Source: Xylaria sp. FL1777 (taxonomy: Eukaryota; Ascomycota; Sordariomycetes; Xylariales; Xylariaceae). Taken from it: a DNA stretch of 64,000 nucleotides. The translations under genes and the position numbers were made by a program. Below, in pieces: positions 1 through 9,411 of the stretch. The notes beneath the pieces were generated by a model. It saw only the letters and a program-made list of their open reading frames with translations, ran no database searches and had not been told where the DNA came from. Every line of letters starts with the position of its first letter. Position 1 is the first letter of the stretch. The stretch spans positions 124,001 to 188,000 of the forward strand of contig MU400526.1 of the NCBI GenBank assembly GCA_022578965.1, written 5' to 3'.

Positions 1-1039
1 TGACAAAGAGTTCCGAAAAGAGTGGGCAGAGATCAAGTATGCTAACAAAGTCCGTCTCGCGAAGTACATCAAAACTACATTAGATATCAGTGTAAACCCA
101 GCTGCGTTGTTCGATGTCCAAGTCAAAAGGATCCACGAGTATAAGCGACAACAACTCAATATATTTGGCGTCATCCATCGGTATTTGACTCTGAAGGCTA
201 TGAGTCCTGAAGAAAGAAAGAAACAGCAACCCCGTGTTTCCATATTTGGTGGGAAAGCCGCCCCAGGTTACTGGATGGCCAAGCAAATTATCCATCTTAT
301 CAACAATGTCGGAAGCCTCGTCAATAAAGATCCTGACATTGGCGATTTTCTAAAAGTCATCTTCCTCGAAGACTATAATGTGAGCAAAGCCGAGATGATC
401 ATACCTGCCTCGGACCTGAGTGAGCATATCTCTACAGCTGGCACAGAGTAAGTCATCCTGATCAATTCAACAAATAATTTAATAGAACATTCAACTGAGG
501 AGGTTTTAGGGCATCCGGAACTAGTAACATGAAATTCGTTCTGAATGGTGGATTAATTATCGGTACTTGTGACGGCGCCAACGTAGGTCGAACTCGTGTT
601 AACCACCAGCTTCGAAAATCGTGCTGATTGTTTCTAGATCGAAATTACACGCGAAATCGGCGAGGACAATATATTCCTATTCGGAACTCTCTCTGAGGAC
701 GTCGAGGACTTGCGCCACGCGCACACGTACGGAGAGCACCCTATCGACCCAGAGTTAAACAAAGTATTCGAAGCAATTCAAGGAGGCATGTTCGGAGAAC
801 CCGATGACTTCAATGCTATGATATCTGCCGTTCGTAATCATGGCGACTATTACCTAGTATCCGACGATTTCCAGTCCTACATTGACACCCACAAGATAAT
901 CGACGAGGAATACCAAAACCAGGAAGAATGGATCACCAAGTGTATTCGCAGCGTCGCCCGCATGGGCTTTTTCAGCTCTGATCGGTGCATAAACGAATAC
1001 GCAGAGGGTATTTGGAACATCGAGCCATTAGCCGTTTAG
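1..1039 (+). CDS. GPH1: Glycogen phosphorylase, C-terminal part (5' end outside window)
   Basis: This enzyme releases glucose-1-phosphate from glycogen by phosphorolysis in the cytosol, using pyridoxal phosphate (family GT35). Visible exons are 2-447, 510-582 and 638-1039, with introns 448-509 and 583-637. The frame reads without a break through [22 protein letters not shown] and the cofactor signature [10 protein letters not shown], which is completed across the first intron; its lysine binds PLP. The C-terminal part ends at a TAG at 1037-1039 after a conserved tyrosine-rich helix region (HGDYYLV). About 306 residues are visible of the roughly 880 usual in fungi, so the gene starts upstream of the window. 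Identity is not in doubt; the yeast symbol is used by orthology. No regulatory N-terminus is visible. Confidence 0.96.
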
Positions 1040-2195
1040 AAGTACCGGTCAAGAAATAGCGATCAGAGGCTTAGAAGTTGCCTTTTCGGTCTTTTCTGTT
1101 TTGTTATGACCCTACGGTACTACGTATTTCCGAATACAATATTTGGTAATGCAGGTCGAGGCAGATTCAATGATTGCTTCGGGGAAGTGGTAGCTTAATT
1201 GGAGAATGTAGCTTTCCCGGCACCAGGAATTTGTGCTGGATACTCATGCGAGAGCAATACTCTAAGAACGAGTTTGTCAACAATAGTCGTTTAGTACGAC
1301 CAATTTCATATTTTCACGACGTAATTATTATGACGGTTAAGCCTCAAAACTGTAGACACTTAGTGTCCTCATTTCCGTCTCATCAGTAACTCTCAGCTAA
1401 TACAAGATAACGTCCGTAGAGGTTTCGTCCTATACTATATCGACATCATTATACCTATAATGAGTCCCGTATAGTAAGTCTATTTATTAGGAAAAGGGGG
1501 CGGGGCATTGTATGAGAGGCGGAGTATAGAAGTGATCTGTTGCGAGTCAGGTGCTTCGGACTACAGACCTACTGTGCTTGCTTCAAACTTTTCCTAGTGT
1601 CTGTAGCTTTGTATGAGAAGACCTACCTCTATGATTAGGTGGAGGATTTGTCATTAAGTCAACCGAGAATCACTCTGTAGCTTATTACATCAATGTACCA
1701 GACACCCGTCCGATAAAATTGACCACCTGCGAGAATATGAAGACTGCTGCTATCAAGTGTCCTGCCTTGTTGTTAGGCTAAGAAAGCAAGTATGTCATAC
1801 TTAACTTGATGTTGTTTTCCTTTGTTGACGTCCTAGTTACAAAGGCAAAACCCCCTTAAAGCTGCCCACGCGTTAACCACCTCAAATAAGGTATCCTGCG
1901 AGTAACTGCTGCCTTTAAGGGACAGGCAATCATATGAAAACGAAGGCATTGATGATTGAAGTCTAATTTAGCTATATTGTAACTGAGAAATAAAGCCGTG
2001 TTTATTCACGTGGAAATCCTACGCGTCGCGTTTGATTTAGGAATGACGCACGTGACATTGCGCTGGGGTCTCACATTCAGCTGGAATCTGTATACCTATG
2101 TTAATGAGCTTTCCTCTTACAGTCCAACATCGAGGTACAAGCAATTCTAAATTGCGTTTTACCTTGTTTTATACGGCGCCCACTCGCTTATAAAG
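1040..2195. other. Intergenic, no gene seen
   Basis: About 1.16 kb between the phosphorylase stop and the kinase gene. Open frames here are short, lack an ATG with a coding-like continuation and show no recognisable domain. It should hold the phosphorylase 3' UTR and the promoter of the downstream kinase. I see no clear repeat or RNA gene. Confidence 0.6.
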
Positions 2196-3611
2196 ATGCT
2201 CTCAAAAATCATCACCGACGGCAGTCAAAGAGAGGCATTTATTACTTGCTTGCTGGAAGAACATTGCGGGAGACAGGTAAGCGTGCAAAGTCGGCCAGAG
2301 TCATATTATCGAACACTTTTAACAACACGATGAAAGGCTTCAGTTTTTCATAGACTTGGGAGAGATTCGAACAATTTTGTCTACCGAGTCGAGTTAAGAC
2401 CTATCGTGGACGAGCATGGTCAACCAGGTTCCATAGACCCCAGAAAGCAGTGCCCTGGCGCCACGACGCTGCCGTCGAGTACAAATAATGTTGTGGCCCG
2501 CATCTCACATCCGGAAGCCGTATTGAACGAGGAAGTACGGGTCGAGAATGAGGTCGCCGCTATGTGTCTTATGAGGACTGCTTTGGCTGGTTATAGCGAA
2601 AGGCTGGTGCCCGAGGTATTTGCATGGGGTCGGTCATCATCGGAGAGCCCTGGGTGGATTCTCCAAGAGTACAAAGAAGGTGTCCCGTTGGATAAGGCCT
2701 TCCTCGACATGGACCGAGGATCCCAGGAGGGCATCCACCGACAGATTGCACAGGTATTCAAACTAATCCAGGACTACGAACTCCCTGCCTCGGCCATTGG
2801 GTATGGGGGGCTTGCGTTCGATGACTCGGGAGAGAATATCGTTATTGGGCCAACTACGATCCCTTGTGGCGGACCTTTCGCCACACTCGACGACATGTAC
2901 GTTCAGATGATGCGAAGACAACTTGACGAGTCGGATAGTTCGTCTCTTCTGCAAGGCTGGCGCGGCGATGGTCGGTTGCGAGATAGGCTGGATCGCTTTC
3001 TCGCAGAGGGTATTGCTCCCCTGGTCCGCCGCAATTCGGTGGCACGTCCAACGCTGATTCACGGTGATTTCAGTAAGATTATTATATTCTTTTTTTTTTC
3101 TTTTCCGAAATGAGACATGCAAGAGCTCCGAGTAACCTTGCTCCTAGACACATTTAACATGCTTGTTGATCCTGCATCAGGGCGTCTTACCGCACTTCTC
3201 GACTTCGATCTGTCCCATGTAGCTAGCCCTGCAGAGGAGTTTTTCTACTCCTTCCGCACCCTCGGATCGCTTCTCGCAGGTCCTTTTGAAACAGGTGATG
3301 AGCTTCTTCTGCGCAAATGCTTGCTTGAGGGGTTCGACGAAACTCCCCTTACCTACGATGGACACGGCAAAGTTAATTGGCCGATTGCTCAGAATACAGA
3401 TATGGAATTTAGCCGAGCTGGCGTCCGCAAGCCCGCTGAAATTATGGGGTGTGGTGAACTAGCTGCTTTAAAATGGTTTCTTGAAGACCTATCCCCCCCT
3501 TATTTCTACATGCCCCGCTGGTTAGAATATCAGACGCCGGAAGGCGTCGATAAAACTCTACAGTCCATACAGTCAAACGTAGAAAAGTACCTAGAGCGCT
3601 GGGGTTTCTGA
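2196..3611 (+). CDS. Aminoglycoside phosphotransferase (APH)-family kinase-like protein; 5' end uncertain
   Basis: The protein belongs to the APH/choline-kinase-like fold, common and mostly uncharacterised in fungi; the substrate is unknown. A clear intron at 3073-3147 joins 2354-3072 to 3148-3611 and restores the Brenner motif HGDFNTFN, followed by LLDFDLSHV, the Mg-binding DFD/DFG equivalent. N-lobe features are NVVARISHPEA and a hinge at WILQEYKEGVPL. The first exon is probably 2196-2276 or a little longer (ATG at 2196, then ITDGSQREAF). However, the best donor (gtaagc at 2277) with the acceptor at 2353 shifts the frame. Only a weak donor at 2300 would keep it, giving a 54 nt intron. The 5' model is therefore provisional, or the gene carries a frameshift. 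It lies 495 bp upstream of the NLR gene on the same strand. Confidence 0.72.
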
Positions 3612-4106
3612 GGACGGTGTTAAGCTACAAGATAATAAATCGCGTTTCACCCGCTGCTTTGAATTTAGTGCACTAGACTATTCATTGTTTGTCGTTTATC
3701 GCCTTGCTCGTTGTGTCAATGTTGCTGACTTATTAGCAATATACCATATTGCGATGCCTTTGTTAGTACTAATTTCCAGCGAATATACTATAGAATATAT
3801 AGTATAGAAGGCAGCTTGATTGTGCCTATAGACACGATGCCCTCTGCTGAAGAAGTTTCGGTTTAAGTAATATGGCCCATGCCGCTTTTGACATTAATTT
3901 CGTTAACTGAGGATTCTTAGTAAGAGATGCTCGGGTTATATAATTCGACTGTCCTATGAGGGGAGGGGTCCTTGCGGAGGCATGGATGCACAGCCATCCT
4001 GAAAACTGCACATTTCAAATGCCACCAAGTTAGGCATCAACTTCATCTGATCTTGAAGACTATCTATATCCCTTAACGCACTAATACCAAGTGAACTCCT
4101 CTGACG
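3612..4106. other. Intergenic; presumed NLR promoter
   Basis: Roughly 0.5 kb separating the kinase-like gene and the NLR. It contains a small AT-rich inverted repeat near 3784-3807 (atactata / tatagtat). No coding signal is seen. Confidence 0.5.
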
Positions 4107-7100
4107 ATGTCTTGTCTATCACCGCGTCATATTTGGCGGCGCAGCCGTAGCAAAATAGGCAAACGAGAATTAGCAACGTCACCGACATCGGTCGTGGGGT
4201 CTTCCAGAAGTATGAGTCCACAGATAGTAACATCCTAGTCTTCTCAATCTAACAACCCTAGCCGACGACCATGTCCAAATCGCTGCCACTCCATCGAGCA
4301 CTCCCATACCGACAGCCGCTATCCAACTGGCACCCGACGCTCTTCAAACCCCCCATATACAGCCGCTACGAAGTGACGGACAAGCATCCAATGGATCCGA
4401 GCTGCCGGAGCCATATGCTACCGCTTCTGGCTTGTGGGAAGAAGCTTTAAGGCGTCTGAAGGAATCCGGGAAAGACGAAGATATTGTAGCCATTGAGAGG
4501 CTGATAGGTGAATCAGATAGCGATCCTTCCAAGAGATCCACTGCGAAGAGTTTGGCCATGGAACTCCAGGAGAAAGTAGAGGACGCGTTCAAGAAGAAGC
4601 AACACGACAACAAGGCAGCTGACATCATCGAAAAAGCCCTCTTAGTAGTAATGAAGTTCGCCTCTGTTGCTGATGTCGCTGTCAATGCCGATCCTCTTCA
4701 TGCTGCTCTCCCATGGGCTGCTGTTCGATTTGTTCTCATGGTAAGCATCTTTTTGCAGTTCCGAAGCCGTGCTTCGTTTGAACGATATAAGCTCCAGATA
4801 ACCCGTTCCATTTGCATCTGGAGCTAATTCCCGTAGGGTTTAACTGCAAGCATCGAGTTGAGGAGTCAACTTCTTGCTACAATCACCATAGTTGCTTCGC
4901 TTTTTGTACAATGTGAAAGATACCAGCAACTATACCTGGCCCCAGACCCGGCCCTTCGGCCGCCAGAGGATGCCATGGAATCTTTGAAGGAATCCATTGT
5001 TGAAGCTTATACCAAATCACAGGTGTTTCTCGGCTTCGCCCTCAACCAGCAGAAGGGTAAGAGCAGACACGTAGTTGCCGCTTTCAAGCTTGGCGAGGTA
5101 GAGAGCTATACTGAGGGGTTATCCAAATGTGAAGAAAAGCTGCTTCGGGCTGCAGAATATTGCGAGGACCGTTGCAATTTCTCGAATCGATCCAATGTAA
5201 TGGAGCTTCTCAATCTCACGAAGAATTGCCACCAGAGTATTCAAGACCAATTGTACGTCGCGAAGACTGGTTTCGTGAAAGCATCACTGATCTTACCGAC
5301 AGTAAAATAGCTTTAAATCGAATGAACGTCAATGAACAGATTAAGATGCTCGAGTGGATCTCCCCTGTGCAGTATGGAAAACATCACAAGAGGATCGAGG
5401 AGGCGCGAACGTCTGGCACATGCGAGTGGTTGTTACAAGATAAGGAATTCCGTAAATGGGATGAGGCCAATTCATCGGTAATCCTATGGCTCCAAGGGTC
5501 TCGTGAGTACTCTGTCCTTTGCAGGTTATTTTCTCTGAGACTGACATATCGAAGCTGGGGCCGGTAAAACATTTCTCACCTCCAAAGTCATTAACCATAC
5601 TCAAGATCGACTTGAAAGCTCGCCAAACCAAGAAGGGCTCGCTTTCTTTTACTGTGATCGAAACGATGAAGAACGCCGAAATCCCCTTTCCGTACTTCAA
5701 AGCTATGTTCGCCAACTGTCTAGCACTGTAGAGCACCCTGGAAGTGTAAGACCACAACTCCTAAGCCTTTACAAGCAAAAGAGGCAGAAGGCATCGGAAC
5801 TTAGCTTCGATGATTGTGCAAATCAACTTCTAGAGTCTGTGAATCTCTATCGGAAGACCACCCTCGTGTTAGATGCCCTCGACGAATGCGACCCGGACTC
5901 CCGCAAAAAGATCATCAAGACGATAGAAGATCTCCTTTCCGCATCTAAGCGACCACTCAAAATTTTCATTTCCAGCCGCCCCGACCGCGATATTCGTTCC
6001 AAATTCCGAGATAAACCCAACATTGATATCCAAGCGACCCATAATGAGGACGACATACGCAAATTTGTCCATGAGGAAATTATCAACCACGGAGGCTGGG
6101 AGGATATGTCTGCAGGCTTACAGAAAAAGATCGTCACTACCCTCCTTGAGCATAGCCAGGGAATGTAAGAGAGATATATATAATCAGTGAAGAACATGGC
6201 TGATATAAAACAGGTTTCAATGGGTATTCTTACAAATTAAACAGATACTTCGCCTTGAAACGGAAGCAGCCATTTTAGATCGATTAGGAAAGCTTCCTCC
6301 TGATCTCAAGACGACATACGATGAGATTTATGAGGGGATAAATGCTCGTAACGAGCATGATAAAGCCATTGCAGACAATGCTTTTAAATGGGTGATGTGT
6401 GCCGACCCGCCATTCAACAGCCTAAAACTTCTATCAGCAATTCGTGTTTATTCGGAGAAGGATACATTTGGATTATCTGAATGTATTACCGAGTCACAGT
6501 TGCTGCATCTCTGCAATAATCTACTTGTCATTGACTCCCAGCGTCAAATTTGGCGGTTCTCACACTTATCGGTTGCGGAATATTTCGAAGAGAATCACTG
6601 GAGCCGTCCAAAGGCCCACTCCTATGCTGCAAAGGTGTGCCTCAAGATCCTCATCGAAACATATAAGGACCCTAGCGGCCAAGCCAACACCAGGATTTTC
6701 TCCGACTTCCAAAATGACAACCTATACTTACGTCACCCATTTCAAAGCTATGTGCGGCTCAATTGGATAACCCACATACAAGCCCAAGAGGGAGAGGCAG
6801 CTGACTCCGCGTTGACGCAGCTCCTGAAATCATTCCTCGGTTCACCCGAGAAAAGTAATGTTTTGTATCGAAGATGGCATCAAGACAGAGAGAATCTTTC
6901 TTCAAGTCCTTGGCGGTGGAGAAGTTTTAATGAGAGCCTTCCATACCCCCCAAGCAACGTTGCGTTGTTCATGATGTGTCGCTTCTCATTCTATAATATC
7001 TTGCTAGACTGGTGGGAGCATGCAGAATTCGACGCATTGCAGACGTGCGATAAAGGGCCCAGCCTCCTTGGGCTTGCTGCTATAGGTGGCTGCAAACCAA

Positions 7101-8305
7101 TTTGCGAAAATCTAGTACAACGGGCCATGGACGCGAACTTACCCCTTTCAGACTTCTTAGGCAGTTCCCTCCACATAGCAGCATCGTATGGACGAACTGA
7201 AATTGCCAAATTCCTAATCTCTAAGGGAGCAGATGTTAATACGAGAGCACCGGACCACAATGGGTGGCTCAGTAGTGTCCTCTCACAAGCAGCACATTAC
7301 GGAAACTTAGAAATTGTGAGATGTCTCGTCCAAGCAGGGGCAATAATAGACATGCCAATTCATGGCAAAAATTGTAGATATGGTAGTGCCCTCGCAGCGG
7401 CAGCAGGAGGAGGCTTGAGATCATTTGATACGGTCAAGTTTCTGGTCGAACAAGCGGAAGCAAACGTGAATATGCATCTACAACACGGATTCTACGGCAG
7501 TGCCCTCGCAGCGGCAGCATACCATGAATCATTTGATACAGTCAAATTTCTAGTCAAACAGGCGGGAGCAAATGTCAATATGGACCTACAGTATGGCAAA
7601 TACGGCAGTGCCCTTGCAGCAGCAGCAGCAGCAGGAGGCTCTATATCAATATTGATAGTTAAATTTCTAGTCATACAGGCGGGAGCAAATGTCAATATGC
7701 ACCTACAGTATGGCAGATACGGCAGTGCCCTTGCAGCAGCAGTAGCAGCAGAAGGCTTTATGTCAATATTGATAGTCGAATTTCTAGTTAAACAAGCGGG
7801 AGCAGACGTAAATATGAATCTACAACACGGAGACTACGGCAGTGCCCTCGCGGCGGCAGCATTCAGTCCATCATTTGATACGGTCAAGTTTCTGGTCGAA
7901 AAAGCGGAAGCAGACGTAAATATGCAACTACAACACGGATACTTCGGCAGTGCCCTCGCAGCAGCTGCTGCGAGGGGTGCATATCGCGAGGTGGCCACAT
8001 TCCTTCTTGATGCAGGTGCGGATCCCAATCAGCAAATCCAGAATGGGATGTGTGGTAGTGCGTTAGCTGCTGCTGCATTTTGGGGACAAAAATGGTGTGC
8101 AGAAGGTTTGATCAAGGCCGGAGCAAAGGTGAATCTCATCTTAGAGAAGGGACCCTTTCGTACTGCTCTACAGGCTACTCAGCCAGACCAGTCTCAGGAT
8201 AAGAGACTGAGGATACCGTGGCACTTGCCTAGTCCTACACTTGAACAGGACAGAGCTAAAGTTGCAGAGCTCTTACGGCGCAATGGCGCAACGGATGAAG
8301 TATAG
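4107..8305 (+). CDS. NACHT-ankyrin NLR (STAND protein) with NACHT_N-type N-terminal domain
   Basis: This is a fungal NLR-type STAND receptor, a class implicated in nonself recognition and regulated cell death. Exons are 4107-4209, 4262-4740, 4837-5252, 5303-5502, 5555-6164 and 6214-8305. They total 3900 nt and give 1299 residues with all phases matching. Residues ~70-330 resemble the N-terminal domain of fungal NWD NACHT proteins (LWEEAL, then a helical region). The NACHT domain follows with Walker A GSPGAGKT (~398, formed across the 5503-5554 intron), Walker B LVLDALDECD (~503) and sensor-like FISSRPD. A winged-helix-like region leads to ankyrin repeats from ~880 (GSSLHIAASYGRTEIAKFL), then seven GSALAAAA-type units. 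No HeLo, HET or lipase effector domain is fused at the N-terminus, so the executor may be a separate protein. The start was chosen because ATG 4107 plus the 52 nt intron puts a basic leader in frame. Confidence 0.9.
7382..8078 (+). repeat. Seven in-frame tandem ankyrin-type repeats, 36-39 codons each
   Basis: The core G-S-A-L-A-A-A-A starts at 7382, 7496, 7604, 7721, 7838, 7946 and 8054. Spacings are 114, 108, 117, 117, 108 and 108 nt, all multiples of three. Units two to six share long stretches of nearly identical DNA, including the segment for FDTVKFLV and the NVNM-LQ-G linker. Length differences come partly from alanine codon runs (gcagcagcagcag) in the third and fourth units. Confidence 0.92.
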
Positions 8306-9411
8306 TTTGTAGTGACGAGTTATGGAGATCTTCTGGTCATCACAATGATGCAGTCGTATATTACCGTCGGTTTTGCGCATGTGTTGGCTCTCCTTGATCG
8401 GTTTAAGGCTTTGGATCGTGGTCCATTCAGCTATTATTCATTCTCTTCGGTCTCGAGGACTATAGTTTCTGTTTCTTTTTCTCTTGTATTACCAGGGAAC
8501 TTCTTGACCATTTTATAGTATACCAAATTGCTTCTCTATTACTGCGTGGCTTATCTAGAACTCCTGGCCTCTTTAGTCTCCTTGAGCCCCCTTACGCTCC
8601 TTGGAGCCAGCTGATTAATATCCCGAGGTGCGTCTTAGCAAGTGACAACATTACAGCACTAGTGGAGGACGATGGTGAGGTATATGTGATGATAAGATTT
8701 GCCTCCTCCACCTCTGAAGCGGTCTAGTTATCTACATATCTACTAATTTGAAGAGCCCTTTTTCATATACGTAGTTAATAAGGAAGTTGTATGAAACCTG
8801 GTTTGAATGGTGCTTATGTATAGCAGAGGTGGCCAGTACAGAGGCACCACCGCAGTCCCCAACCAAACCTTGGCACGGTGCATCAGACTTGGGGCAGAAG
8901 CACCGGTAATGCCAGCGCGTTAGCAGGTCAAGAGAACCATAGCACACTCACAGCTATGAATTAGGTAAATTCATCAAGAAGAACAATGAGGTAAATTAGA
9001 AGGCTAGGCGAACTACCCACAACAGCTACGAGTTTCGAAGAGTTGAAAGAACCATGACAGGCAATTTCCCAGCTTCCGGTCACTTGAAGTGAAAGATTGT
9101 TCTAAGCTATACATATTATTGAAAAAGCTTCAATTATTTATTAATTCATTAAACTGAATTAATAAATTAAAACATTTCAGTTGTTGACCTTAACTATACA
9201 TTTTTAATAACATTTTTAATCATTAAAAACCAAAAGCTTGTAACTATTTTAAAATTTTAAATCTGCTACTTAACCTTATTTTAACCGACTGCAACGTACC
9301 AGCGATTACATCTCACAAAATGGCAGCCTTAGTGTTCTCCCCCTCCTTTTTAGGGGAAAAAACATAACAAAGAAAAAGACTCGGAATTCTACCTGTGTTA
9401 ACTATATCGCC
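8306..9411. other. Intergenic with AT-rich tract upstream of HET gene
   Basis: About 1.1 kb without a supportable gene. The interval 9100-9260 is strongly AT-rich and contains a perfect inverted repeat (entered separately). It should contain the promoter of the HET-domain gene. Confidence 0.55.
9136..9167. repeat. Perfect 13-bp inverted repeat with 6-nt loop
   Basis: The arms atttattaattca (9136-9148) and tgaattaataaat (9155-9167) are exact reverse complements around ttaaac. It lies ~245 bp upstream of the HET-domain start codon in an AT-rich tract. It could be a cruciform, a dyad protein-binding site or chance in AT-rich DNA. Confidence 0.75.

Noticed and set aside
3784..3807. AT-rich inverted repeat as a terminator or mobile-element end
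   Set aside because: Only 8-bp arms, expected by chance in AT-rich intergenic DNA.
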